Shown one piece after another: positions 32,880-44,208 of a DNA stretch of 64,000 bases; within the stretch, counting starts at the first letter, position 1, and every line of letters begins with the position of its first letter. The DNA lies in the NCBI RefSeq assembly GCF_023101765.2, contig NC_064225.1:4836001-4900000 (forward strand). The letters run 5' to 3'. The notes below the pieces were generated by a model. The model was not told where the DNA came from, searched no databases, and saw only the letters and a program-made list of their open reading frames with translations. Made by a program: the position numbers and the translations under genes. The DNA is from Spodoptera frugiperda. Its lineage: Eukaryota > Arthropoda > Insecta > Lepidoptera > Noctuidae.

Positions 32880-33335
32880 TTACTATACAGTTTTTCTTAA
32901 ATAACATTTTTAAATTTATTCAGGCTCAAACTTTGAATATCGCTGGGAATTTTATTGTAAAAGCGTATGCATTGACATCTGAACGAACCACTTATTTTCT
33001 TAAGTCTAGTAGTGGGAACAATATATTTGTTTTTACTTCTAGTGTTGATATTATGTACTTATATCACAATACTTTTTGAATAAATTAATGTTTTTGTGAG
33101 CATACACTAAATTTTCATAAATGTATTGAGAGGGAACAGTCAATACATTAATTTCTTTAAATAGTTCCCTAAGAGAGTGCCTCGGACTAAGATTATAAAT
33201 TGATCGAATGGCTCTTTTCTGCAGCACAAAGACAGACTGAATGTCAGCAGCATTTCCCCACAGAAGAATACCATATGACATGATACTATGAAAATAACTA
33301 AAGTATACTAATCGCGCTGTATTTAATAATTCCAA
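32880..33335 (-). mobile_element. Relic of a second LINE family (RT C-terminal end)
   Basis: On the minus strand it reads 'DIQSVFVLQKRAIRSIYNL' and 'FKEINVLTVPSQYIYENLVY', homologous to but diverged from 'VESIFILQKRAVRAIYNLG' in the LINE at 45655-49868. The 5' part of the RT is missing. The second unit has the same relic at 40575-40965 with a small internal deletion. Confidence 0.8.
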
Positions 33336-33344
33336 ACTCCGTGC

Positions 33345-33472
33345 TACCACTGAGAAATTTTTAGAAAAACCGGAAAAAGCCCAGTAATACTTTGCCCGAC
33401 CCGGGAATCGAACCCGAGACCCCTTGTCCGGCAGTCGCACTTGCGACCATTTGACCAACGAGGCAGTCTCAA
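33345..33472 (-). mobile_element. tRNA-derived SINE
   Basis: On the minus strand it starts with the tRNA-like head 'TGCCTCGTTGGTCAAATGGT' and has the B box within 'CTCGGGTTCGATTCCCGGGT'. The body ends with 'GGGCTTTTTCCGG'. The second unit carries the same copy at about 40990-41092. Confidence 0.8.
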
Positions 33473-33500
33473 TACACTCGATATAATTACTATGTACGCA

Positions 33501-33590
33501 CTACGCAGCACTAATAGCCACAACCTCCTCGGGCGACATTTCTATAAACACTGACTTGTAGCCAGCAAAATGTTCCATGACAATAGGCAT
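33501..33590 (-). pseudogene. Unrecognised 30-codon coding-like fragment
   Basis: The minus strand reads 'MPIVMEHFAGYKSVFIEM' then 'SPEEVVAISAA' and a stop. The composition and ending look like the C-terminus of a real protein rather than chance. I do not recognise the family. An identical fragment lies at 41125-41214 as part of the duplicated unit. It could be a captured terminal exon. Confidence 0.3.
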
Positions 33591-34086
33591 GTTTCCTACT
33601 CGTACTAGTCAAATTCAATACTTTTTTCGAAACGTCAAAAACGATATTTTCTATGAACTAGAAATTTAGCTAGAAAAAATCGAATATTAAGCAGTTCATA
33701 AAATGTATGAATGAGATTATTTTATTGTATTGAAAAGTTGTAATAATTTATTTTTGAGCCAGTCATCACCCCTATTGTCGCGGGACGCTTCACGTAGTTG
33801 TCGAGGGACATGTTCCGCAACATGTGTCTTCATTTGCCCCCTAGTTTATCCCAGGCTTTAGTATTACATGTACCCTTAGAACAAGTTTGCTTCTCCGATA
33901 AAAAACCGATAATGCACTTGAGACTCCTCTAGTGTTGCTTATTTCCACGGCCGGCAAAGACAGCTATGTTACAGGGACGGAACCCAAGTGTGATAGAAAT
34001 GTTTATATAGGGAATATTCTTTTGGGCCCCGACTGTTAAAATTGTTTTAGTGAAATCACTTTCTATGCTTATAAACCGAACTTTTT

Positions 34087-34380
34087 TGTACTTTTGAGAT
34101 TTTTCTGGTCATTGGATTTCAGACTTTATATCAAAATCATAAAGTTGAAAATCGAATGCCCTGCTTCTACTTACTACTCATCCTTAAAATAATTAATTAC
34201 AGGTCCATTCATGCCGCGTGCCACTTCACATAGCGTTCCACAACTACGTGTTGAGTCGCCGGTCTCTAAGAGAGGCCATACTCAAGTACGAGCCGGTGAA
34301 CATCGACGTCATACACAAGGACTTGGTCGGGTATGGACATCGGTATGATCGTAAGGTGAGCGTGGATTTTTAGATATACT
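34087..34380 (+). pseudogene. SLX4: Orphan duplicate of SLX4 exon 3
   Basis: 34203-34355 is a 153-base copy of SLX4 exon 3 with its acceptor and donor kept. I see one coding difference from the functional exon, which changes Pro to Arg in the last codons ('YDRK' for 'YDPK'). The preceding 110 or so bases of intron are copied too. No exon 1, 2 or 4 accompanies it, so it cannot make SLX4 and is best read as a duplication remnant. Confidence 0.9.
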
Positions 34381-34635
34381 ACTTACTATATGATGGTAAA
34401 TGGTGATCATAGCCTAGGTACCCCAGGGGGTAGCTAGTATCAATTATACGAAGCGACGGGGGCTACCGCAATGTACTGATGGGGGGTAGAGACTACCACA
34501 AATGAGGCCTAGCAGGGCTGATGTCCGATCCGGAGCTGCCGATTACCTAACGGGTTACCGGGATTCCGGTTCAAAGCAGGAGTAAGAACGGCCACCCCGT
34601 TCTTAAGAGTTTAGTTAGTAGTTCGTTAGTTTTAG
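34381..34635. other. Unit-2-specific repeat-like sequence
   Basis: GC-richer text such as 'ACCCCAGGGGGTAGCTAGTA' and 'GGCCTAGCAGGGCTGATGTC', ending in AGTTAGTAGTTCGTTAGTTT tandem words, looks like the 3' end of an unidentified retroelement. It has no counterpart after SLX4 exon 3 at 23957. Confidence 0.4.
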
Positions 34636-35268
34636 TTAGTAAGAGTCTGATGGTAAGTAATCGCCGCTGCCCATGAACACCCGAAACATCTGAAGCGTTA
34701 CAAGTGCGTCGCCGGCTTTTTGGGGTTAGGAATTTAAGGGTTGATGGGGAATCGGAGATTGGAAAGGGGGGTAATACATTAGCAGCCTGTCCCCACAGCA
34801 AAAGCCATACGACATGATACTATGGAAGTAACTGAAATACACTAGTCTTGCCGTGCCTATGTCGGTTAGCTGTCTGATCTTCCAGACAGCGTAAGCTGCA
34901 GAGCTCAATTGTCCCGCTAGCGATGTAATGTGAGGACCCCATTGCAATTTGTCATCTACAGTGATTCCTAGGAAAGTAGTCTCTTTTACAAATTCTAATT
35001 TCTGACTATTTAATAATACATCGCATTGGTTATATATCTTATCTATATCTTAACATTCGGCAAAACAAATCTAATACCTACATTTTGTTTTTTTGTCATT
35101 TAATACTAAGTTATTTGATGTAAACCAATTTTGAACCTTCATTAGAGCATTATTTACGTCGTCATAATTATTTTTTCGTCTATTTATTTTAAAAACTAAT
35201 GATGTGTCATCAGCAAATAATACCATGATATTTGGTTCATTCTGAAATAAATGGGGCAAGTCGTTTAT
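34636..35268. mobile_element. Lep1-like fragment fused to LINE fragment (deletion junction)
   Basis: 34636-34772 is Lep1-like sequence matching 24095-24170. At about 34773 it switches without a gap to minus-strand LINE RT sequence matching from about 26506 in unit 1. About 2.3 kb present in unit 1, including SLX4 exon 4, is therefore missing here. Confidence 0.85.
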
Positions 35269-35675
35269 ACAATGTGATAGGGGTGAGACTTCTAACCCGT
35301 TAAGGCAGAGTACTACATCTAATTGTATCGACAAAAAAAATATATGGGGGTTGAACCCCCTCGCCCTCAAAATTATGGCTATTTTAATATTTTTTTTACT
35401 TTTTGTGATATCAAAGGTTGTATGCGCTGTAGAAACAAAAAAAAAAAAAACGACAAACGGTAGCTAATAACCTTGGCTAACTAATTCATTACTTTTTTCA
35501 TATGTTTGATTTTGGTGAGAAAAAATATTTTTACTGAATTATTTTTACTGAAAAAATCGCTATTTTTCAATATTTTCAATTGGGGGTTCAACCCCCCAAA
35601 TTATTTTTTTTGTCGATAAAATTAGATGTAGTACTCAGCCTTAACGGGTTAGAAGTCCCACCCCTATAACATTGT
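35269..35675. mobile_element. TIR element beside IMPACT copy 2
   Basis: This is a near-identical copy of the element at 26995-27400. The differences I noticed are in homopolymer A runs. It was carried along with the segmental duplication rather than inserted independently. Confidence 0.75.
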
Positions 35676-35895
35676 ATTTTTTTTTTGTTGGCAACACTGG
35701 CTTGTTTTCGTTGCCGAGGTTTGGGCCTCCACTGCCTAGCATTCTATCGTCACTTGTCACTTGACAGTGGTCCTGGCAACAAGTCAGCTCAAGAGCAATT
35801 GTGAAATTGTTTTGTACTGATTTAATATTTTTATAGTGAAAACTATACTTTTGGAAGAAATTGTTTATTATTTTAATAAAACAAAAATTAATACG

Positions 35896-38800
35896 ATGGA
35901 AGCGGAAAACTTCACTAAACAGGTAAGTTTATAAAACAACAATAATACTGATAGGAAATTCCTGTCATTATTTTTCAAAATGTATTATTTATTTACTTTT
36001 TTCTTTTTTTCTTTTTAGGAAGAGGAGGTCGAGGCTTTGGCCTCCATATATGGAGACGATTGGCTCGTGGAGAGCCATAAAACGAGATCGTATAGCATAA
36101 AAATAACGACAAAGAAATTGGAGGCTACATTATATGTGACTATGCCAAAATCTTACCCTTCCCAGTCACCCCCAGCTACGAACTTTCCGCGCCCTGGATG
36201 GATCGGAACGACAAGGCACAACTGCATCAAGCTTTAGACGAAATCTATTCGTAAGTATTTTGTTGTTTATCCTTTTAATATTACTGAAAGTAGCCACAAT
36301 ATTATTGTTGTGTTTACTTTTTCTGACAAATTGTGGAATTTTGGTATTTTCTTGTGATTAAAAAAAATACCACACCATTTTGTTGTATATTTTTCTTTCT
36401 TTCTTTTATTGAAATTAAGAAATTTTATTAGTCTTATTAAATAAGTCTAAACAGATTTATTCATTGTAAAAGAATTAGAAACTTATTGGAAGTAATATAG
36501 ATTTTAACTATACAAGGGAATCCCTAGCTGCATAGTTATGCTTCTTTTATATTCATGCTTGCATACAAACATACTTTATTTATATATTTTTATGTAAATA
36601 GTTTGTTGGTTTTGCTTCAAATATTATTGAAAGTAGCCTCAAACATTGTTGAGTGAACTTTTTACATTAAGAAAATACCACAACATTATGTGGTATTTTC
36701 TTAAAAATATATTACACCATTTTGTGCTATTTTTTTTTCTCATAATGTTTGTCTGTTTAGACTTATTCATTGAAAAATATTAGAAACCTATTGGAATTTA
36801 TATTGATTTTAATCACACAATGAAAAGCACTGGCTGCTATTTATTTTTTATTGGTGATAATTACTTAAAAACTAAATTTGTGGTATTTTCTTATAAAAAG
36901 TACTTCACCATTTTTTGGTATTTTTTTCATATTGAAATTAAATTAGACTTATGAAATAAGCCTAAACAGACTAATTCATTGGAAAAGTAATAGAAACCTT
37001 TTGTAAGTTAAATAGATTTTATCCATACAAGGGAAGTACTGACTGCATAGTTATGTATTTTTGTTTATGCTTCCATTCATACATAGTTACTTTATTTATT
37101 TTTATTAATATTAGCCTTAGACAAAATCTATTTGGAGAACCTCAACATTTTGAGGTATTTTTAATGGTATAAAAATACCACACAAATGTTGTGGTATTTT
37201 TTCATACACATTCAATAATGAATAAGTCTGTTTCTATTGAAAGTTATATAGATTTTATTTAACCATACAAGGGAAGAATTGACTGCATAGTTATATTCTT
37301 ATATACCTTCTTTATTTATACATTTTTAATTATTATTACTTCTCTTTACATTGAAAAAATTCAGTCCTAAAATTATTTAACAGCTTATATGAATACTCTT
37401 TATTTATTTTGTATAATATTTTTGTTGCAGAGAGAATGTTGGTGAAAGTGTAATTTTCCAATGGGTAGAGAAGATACGAGAGGTGATGCTGACTATAAAA
37501 CCAAGGAAAAGAGAAATGAATAGGAAGAAGAGCCGCTCTAAATCCAAGTCTCCCACGGAATCTATGACATCATTGGTAAGTTTTATCACCAGTTTTTTTA
37601 GCAAGCATGGTGATTAATGCTATAACCATGCTCATTATGAGAAACAAGACTAGGCTAGAAATCTTTACTTTGAAATTGCTTGTGGTGTTTTTTTAGTAGT
37701 TAACTTAATGGGATAAGCTAAACTAAGTGTTATTCATATCTGAAAATAACGAAACTATTCTATATAGATTTTGTGACAGTTAACATGCCTAAAATATTGA
37801 ACTGCATTCGTGATTTTTTTTCATTGGATTTTATGACTTAATTTCATAGGGGTAGAGTTGAAAATCGAATATAGGGGAAAGGAGTAGGTTGACCTAGGGC
37901 CACTATACTAATAATTATTCTTAATATGTATTAACCTAATTGTGTTTGTGTATATTGCAGCTAGAAAGTGCGTGTCCGGAAATAATCCATGCTGAAGTAA
38001 TTATTGACAGAAAGAGTATATTCCAAGGTCATGCAGCTGAAGTTCATTCCATTGATGATGTAAAGTAAGTAAATATATACCTACCTACTGCTATTCTATA
38101 GATCTATCTATTACTGGCTTCTATATACCTATGTATGCTTTAAAAACGTTTACGTACTAATATTCTAGTGTACCTTACCTTACCGTAGTATAACTTTGCT
38201 TTACGAAACCGATCGGTTCGTTCCGAGAAACCGAAAAAAGGCCAGCAATACTTTGCTCGACCCGGGAATCGAACCCTAGACCAACGATGCAGTTTTTTGA
38301 TATCACTGTTTTAATATCCCATGTTCAATGCTGTGATATGTCCTAATGAATAATCTTACCTCTTTCAGTACGGTCCTCACAAAACTGAAGACGAACAAAA
38401 AAATTAATAACGCGAAACACAACATGTTCGCTTACCGCATCCAGAAGAAGACTGGCAAGGGTACCACCATCCTGCAGGACTGTGACGACGACGGCGAGGC
38501 GCACGCCGGCGGCAGGATGCTGCATCTACTGCAGATTTTGGACCAGAAGAATACACTAGTTGTTGTGACTCGCTGGTAAGTCTACCTTGGATATATATTT
38601 TTATAACTATCGTGAGACATAGGTACTAAATTAACTAAAGTTACGTGAGTAAACTCTGATATTTAGTTAACTTTAGATAAATCTGCTTTTCCTCATCAAG
38701 GACCATAACTTAGACTTATAAAGTCTTTTTATGTTACGGACCACTATTACTATTACTTTTTTCATGAAGTTATGTTATGTTGTAAGTAAAAGGAACTCAG

Positions 38801-39182
38801 GCCTTTTGCCTAACGTGTGAGACGAACTTTCGAAGAAAAATCGATAATCTCAGTGTACTTTGTCAGACTTGAAGATTGAACCTGAGACCACTTGCTCGGT
38901 AGTCTTGTTTGTGATTACCTGATCAAAGAAGCTGTTAACTTAATAAAAGACTTCAAAACAGTATTTCAATGTTAAAGCTACATTACTTGTATGTGCATTT
39001 TAAAGGAGTCGACCTTACCTCTTCTTTTGCAAAACAAATTATTCTACTGTACTTTCATTTATTAACAATTTCTTTATTTTTATTCTAGGTACGGTGGCAT
39101 ACAGCTTGGCCCCGACAGATTCCGTCACATCAACAATGCCACGAGACAGGCTATCCAACAAGCTGGACTTTTGAATAAATGA
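35896..39182 (+). pseudogene. IMPACT: IMPACT copy 2, frameshifted
   Basis: This matches copy 1 almost base for base, introns included. Exon positions are 35896-35922, 36019-36250, 37431-37575, 37961-38064, 38369-38575 and 39089-39182, with all splice sites kept. Exon 2 is 232 bases instead of 233: in the run of Cs coding 'SPPS' one C is missing (about 36170), so the frame reads 'SPPATNFPRPGW' and stops at 36235-36237, inside the RWD domain. As written it cannot make the UPF0029 domain. The change may be a true recent inactivation, a base-calling error in a homopolymer, or a sign that this unit is a badly merged second haplotype. Its 3' flank keeps 20 bases that copy 1 lacks. Confidence 0.85.
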
Positions 39183-39462
39183 CAGACTGCGTAGCAGTTA
39201 ATTATAGTGTATGTTATAAAATTGTGATGTACAGGTTGTGTTAGAATGAACGAAAGTTTATTCTAGTACATCTTGTCGGTACTTAAAATTATTGAATTTT
39301 CTACTGTAATGTAACACGATAGAGTCCAATCTGATAGCATTTGGTTGTAATTTTTTTTTAAAGATGACTTGTGTTGTATTTTTCTACATTAGGTAGTAAC
39401 AGATTTTAGTCCTTTAGCTATCAAAATCCTACTTCAAAGAATAATTTTGTCATAATGAAACT

Positions 39463-39602
39463 GTTTCTCTGTACCCATAGAACGAGTTTGCTTTACGAAA
39501 ACGAAACGACAGCGCGTTCGGCGCTCTGATTGGCCGGCTCGAAAGAACCAACCAATCAGAGTGTCGAACGCACTCGTTAAACGTAAAACAGACTCGTACT
39601 AA
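39463..39602. mobile_element. Palindromic MITE downstream of IMPACT copy 2
   Basis: Copy of the element at 31178-31312, inherited with the duplication. Confidence 0.65.
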
Positions 39603-40211
39603 GTTTTTTATTAAATCCAACTAAACAGTAATAAACCTAGTAGTGCCTTTGCATATTAATCAGATGTCAAGAAATATTTTAATTATAACAGCTTATACAC
39701 CCTTTTCGCAGATAGATCTTAACTATACGATACCACAAGTCTATACATATATATAATTGTATTGTTTTAAATACACCTATAGAGGAATGATATACAACTT
39801 TATACCTTATGACAGTAATATTATAGTCGATTTTCAAAAACAGTTGTCACCATGTAGGTGTTCATTTCTGTTATAAGACTTATTAGTAGTAGCTATGTAT
39901 TTTTTAGTGGAACATAGTAATGTTTGTGATTTTATTAGATCTTGTATGTGTATATTAATGTTTAATTGTAAATATTGTTCCTGTAAGAGTGTAAATTGTT
40001 CATAGATTTTCTTATTACTTACCAAATAGAATTGATATTATGTGTAAATGAAATTATTAAGCTATCATTTTGAGAAATTAACATTTTAAGTTGATACTAA
40101 ATCTAATGTAATTAAATATATTTTGATGCTGTGAAATTGTAAATGAAAATAAAAGTCTTTAATTTGTAAAATAAATGTATTATGGTGTATTATGGTTTGG
40201 TATGGTATTTT

Positions 40212-40590
40212 AATTTGTAAAATACATCATTGATTTACTACTACGTTTCAATACAAAGCAACGACACGCCTTTTATCCCCGAAAGGGTAGGCAGAGGTGC
40301 TCATTACGACACGTAATGCCGCTATACAATGTACACCCACTTTTCACCATCTGTATTATAAGTCCCATGTAATAGGGGGTGATTTATTATGGTGTATCTG
40401 TAAATAGGACTCTAGATGAGGCCTTCTGATAACTTTTGCTAAGCAATATTCTCTTACTACTACGTTTCAATACAAAGCAACGACACACTTTTTATCCCCG
40501 AAAGGGTAGGTAGAGGTGCTCATTACGACACGTAATGCCGCTATACAATGTACACCTGTGTGGACTTTTCACCATCTGTATTATACAGTT
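40212..40590. repeat. Rearranged flank with two copies of the 23468-family repeat
   Basis: The repeat appears at about 40240-40385 and again at about 40455-40580. Between them are short shuffled pieces of the unit-1 flank: 'TGTATCTGTAAATAGG', 'TAGATGAGGCCTTCT' and 'GATAACTTTTGCTAAGCAAT'. This is a patchwork of local rearrangements. Confidence 0.6.
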
Positions 40591-41092
40591 TTTCTTAAAT
40601 AACATTTTTAAATTTATTCAGGCTCAAACTTTGAATATCGCTGGGAATTTTATTGTAAAAGCGTATGCATTGACATCTGAACGAACCACTTATTTTCTTA
40701 AGTCTAGTAGTGGGAACAATATATTTGTTTTTACTTCTAGTGTTGATATTATGTACTTATATCACAATACTTTTTGAATAAATTAATGTTTTTGTGAGCA
40801 TACACTAAATTTTCATAAATGTATTGAGAGGGAACAGTCAATACATTAATTTCTTTAAATAGTTCCCTAAGAGAGTGCCTCGGACTAAGATTATAAATTG
40901 ATCGAATGGCTCTTTTCTGCAGCACAAAGACAGACTGAATGTCAGCAGCATTTAACCATATGACATGATCCTTCTGGCGCAGTCGAGTAAAAACCGGAAA
41001 AAGCCCAGTAATACTTTGCCCGACCCGGGAATCGAACCCGAGACCCCTTGTCCGGCAGTCGCACTTGCGACCATTTGACCAACGAGGCAGTC
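40590..41092 (-). mobile_element. LINE relic plus SINE, second copy
   Basis: 40590-40965 repeats the LINE relic of 32880-33335 and 40990-41092 repeats the SINE of 33345-33472. The junction between them is shorter than in unit 1. Confidence 0.75.
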
Positions 41093-41124
41093 TCAATACA
41101 CTCGATATAATTACTATGTACGCA

Positions 41125-41214
41125 CTACGCAGCACTAATAGCCACAACCTCCTCGGGCGACATTTCTATAAACACTGACTTGTAGCCAGCAAAATGTTCC
41201 ATGACAATAGGCAT
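41125..41214 (-). pseudogene. Second copy of the 30-codon coding-like fragment
   Basis: Identical in sequence to 33501-33590 as far as I can read. It is preserved as part of the duplicated unit. Confidence 0.3.
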
Positions 41215-41544
41215 GTTTCCTACTCGTACTAGTCAAATTCAATACTTTTTTCGAAACGTCAAAAACCATATTTTCTATGAACTTTGTATGAAATACTCTA
41301 TCATGACGTCATCAAATTTATGAATGAGAGTGAGATTATTTTGGAATATATTATTGTTTTGAAAAGTTGTAATAATTTATTTTTGACCGAGGATACTACC
41401 CAATTAGTATCTAGTCAGTTAGGCCCCGGATACACTAGGGAACATTTTGTCGCGCTCAATCTACGTGACGCTGCAACGTTACACATTGTGTCGCAACATT
41501 GTACGTGACGCGGCGCATGTTGCTTGCTCCCGCCTCGAGAGCGA

Positions 41545-42430
41545 GCGCACGTGACTCGCGTCACTGACGCGTCATTTGTCACCAAGTGTAGTCGCGTACG
41601 CAACGTGTCTCTCAACATAACTTTAGAGAAATGATACCGAATAAAACAAAACTAAATCATAATATTTTATTATAATATAATTTGTATATAAATAACAATA
41701 TCAATTATTATTATTACAGGAGCTGTTAAAATTCCTGGACAAGAGGTGCATTACAGTTAAAACAACGGACAATAATGCCAGAAATAATAGAAGGTAGCAG
41801 AGGCAATCATGTATATTGTTTTTATTTGTAAATATCTAATATCTGTGTATATGTATATATAGCCTTCGTCTCTACTAGGAACATTTGTCAAGCGACATGT
41901 CTCCGTAGACATCGAGCGATATCGCCGTGACATTGTTGAAACTGGGGGCCTACTCCGGTTCTCGAATCCGAAGTTACGTTTAATCTTCGGCCGTAGGTTT
42001 TATTGATTTACTAATAGAATTACTTGAAATAACGTTTCATTTTTATTTCATATCAAAACCTATTTATTTATCTTCATTTCATTCGTTTATTTTGTTCACG
42101 AAAATTCGCAATAAATAGAATTGTAGTACGCAATCTGCGAAGCTTTTTCGTTCGTTCGTTGAATTAGAGTAGGCCCCCTGTTCCTTGTTACACAGTCAAC
42201 AATGTCGCGGCGATCTCGTATGTCGTCGCCCGATGTCTCTGGAGACAAGGGTAGCCAGTTGGCCGGCATTTCCGACATTGTTCCAGAATGTTGTGTGCTG
42301 TCCCGTGTTCAGTAATTTTACTTTGCTGTCCCTCAATGAAAAGTAGTACTTTTTTTTTCACAAAAATACTATACTATGGCGACAAAAGTCAAACAAACGT
42401 AAGTGCGTGCTCGCAAGTCGCGCTGCGTGA
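41545..42430 (+). pseudogene. SLX4: Orphan duplicate of SLX4 exon 4 and downstream flank
   Basis: 41720-41797 copies SLX4 exon 4, including the acceptor and the TAG stop. Bases 41545-41640 match intron sequence that in unit 1 lies before exon 3 (about 23310-23405), so exon 3 has been deleted from this remnant. The downstream part matches 24761-25160 but is interrupted by a MITE at 41945-42177. No upstream SLX4 exons are joined to it, so it is not expected to be expressed as SLX4. Confidence 0.9.
41945..42177. mobile_element. 233-bp MITE with 3-bp target duplication
   Basis: The inverted ends are GGGGCCTACTC and GAGTAGGCCCC, with CTG directly repeated on both sides (41942-41944 and 42178-42180). 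The paralogous site at about 24931 reads AAACTGTTCC with no insertion, proving the boundaries. A 3-bp duplication and G-rich ends would fit a PIF/Harbinger-like element, but the CTG target is not the usual TWA, so the class is tentative. It has no ORF. Confidence 0.8.
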
Positions 42431-42790
42431 GTTGAGAGGCGGGAAGGGCGAATTCTAGGTAACTACTTAATTCCTATTTATACAGTTTAGTCTGGGCTGG
42501 GACATTAAAACTCAGATTCTGTTCGTGGCCCTAGAAATGTCCATGAAATGATCAGTCTGGATCTGGCAAACCTACTGGTGTCACATGTAGGTCGACTAAT
42601 GTTCCTAGTGGAGACAAGCTTTGGTATGTTACTTATTGTTGAGCAATAATTTGTGATGTTTCTATAACACAAAACTAAGCTAAGCTATCGTTAAGTCGTA
42701 AATCTCTACAATGGATTTACAATATTATCTGTTTGGAAATAAAGTTGAAAGTTACATTTTTGCTGAAACAAATATTGCTTAGCAAAAGTT
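42431..42790. other. Spacer before inverted unit
   Basis: This sequence is unlike the flanks of the other units. The junction after 'GCGCTGCGTGAGTTG' marks where direct-orientation unit 3 ends. From about 42790 the sequence is the reverse complement of the IMPACT 3' flank. Confidence 0.5.
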
Positions 42791-43407
42791 ATCAAGAGTC
42801 AGATACACCATAATAAATGAAAAAATGTATTTTACAAATTAAAGACTTTTATTTTCATTTACAATTTCACAGCATCAAATTATATTTAATTACATTAGAT
42901 TTAGTATCAACTTAGAATCCTTATTTCTCAAAACGATAGCTTAATAATTTCATTTACACATAATATCATTTCTATTTGGTAAGTAATAAGAAAATCTATG
43001 AACAATTTACACCCTTACATATTTAACTAGGAACAATATTTACAATTAAACATTAATATACACATACAAGATCTAATAAAATCACAAACATTACTATGTT
43101 CCACTAAAAAATACATAGCTACTACTAATAAGTCTTATAACAGAAATGAACACCTACATGGTGACAACTGTTTTTGAAAATCGACTATAATATTACTGTC
43201 ATAAGGTATAAAGTTGTATATCATTCCTCTATAGGTGTATTTAAAACAATACAATTATATATATGTATAGACTTGTGGTATCGTATAGTTAAGATCTATC
43301 TGCGAAAAGGGTGTATAAGCTGTTATAATTAAAATATTTCTTGACATCTGATTAATATGCAAAGGCACTACTAGGTTTATTACTGTTTAGTTGGATTTAA
43401 TAAAAAA

Positions 43408-43545
43408 CTTAGTACGAGTCTGTTTTACGTTTAACGAGTGCGTTCGACACTCTGATTGGTTGGTTCTTTCGAGCCGGCCAATCAGAGCGCTGAACGCACT
43501 CTCGTTTCGTTTTCGTAAAGCAAACTCGTTCTATGGGTACAGAGA
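43408..43545. mobile_element. Palindromic MITE downstream of IMPACT copy 3
   Basis: Inverted counterpart of 31178-31312, in the same place relative to the gene. This family member was therefore present before the IMPACT copies separated. Confidence 0.65.
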
Positions 43546-43829
43546 AACAGTTTCATTATGACAAAATTATTCCTTGAAATAGGATTTTGGATAGCTAAAA
43601 AACTAATAATATCTGTTACTACCGAATGTAGCATAATACAACACAAGTCATGTATAAAAAAAAAAATTACAACCAAATGCTATCAGATTGGACTCTATCA
43701 TGTTACATTACAGTAGAAAATTCAATAATTTTAAGTACCGACAAGATGTACTAGAATAAACTTTCGTTCATTCTAACACAACCTGTACATCACAATTTTA
43801 TAACATACACTATAATTAACTGCTACGCA

Positions 43830-44208
43830 CAAGGCTCGGAACCGGTTTAAAAAATACCGGTTAATACCGGTTTATATCGGTTTTCCTCCGAACTTTTCTT
43901 AAGAACGTGAACATTAAAGAACTTTATTTTAACCTAAATTAACCGGTTTATTCGACGAGGGGCATGTCGGTACACGCGTTGAAATATTATTATTGAAATA
44001 AGCTGAACAGCGCGCGGCGTTTTTTTGATGTGCGTCGTATTAACCGGTTTTTATTGCTCTAAACCGGTTAATCCGAAAAAACCTTTATGAAAATACTGTT
44101 CCAAATACCGGTTTAAAAAAACCGGTTTCGCGAACGAAACCCAATGTAAAGGTTTTGCGTACAAGTACATAATAACGGTTTGAAAATTTAACCGGTTTCC
44201 GAGCCTTG
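43830..44208. mobile_element. 379-bp hAT-like MITE with 8-bp target duplication
   Basis: The inverted ends are CAAGGCTCGGAACCGGTTT and, on the opposite strand, CAAGGCTCGGAAACCGGTTT. The 8-bp direct repeat GCTACGCA flanks it exactly (43822-43829 and 44209-44216). It is filled with further AACCGGTTT palindromes and has no ORF. The length of the duplication is diagnostic of hAT-type transposition. IMPACT copy 2 carries the unoccupied site (TGCGTAGC in CAGACTGCGTAGCAGTT, just after its stop codon). Confidence 0.9.

Noticed and set aside
33345..33472. Possible tRNA gene (also at 41000-41092 and 45088-45205)
   Set aside because: A-box- and B-box-like words and a tRNA-like head are present, but no acceptor stem closes and the sequence repeats with a non-tRNA body. 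These are SINEs.
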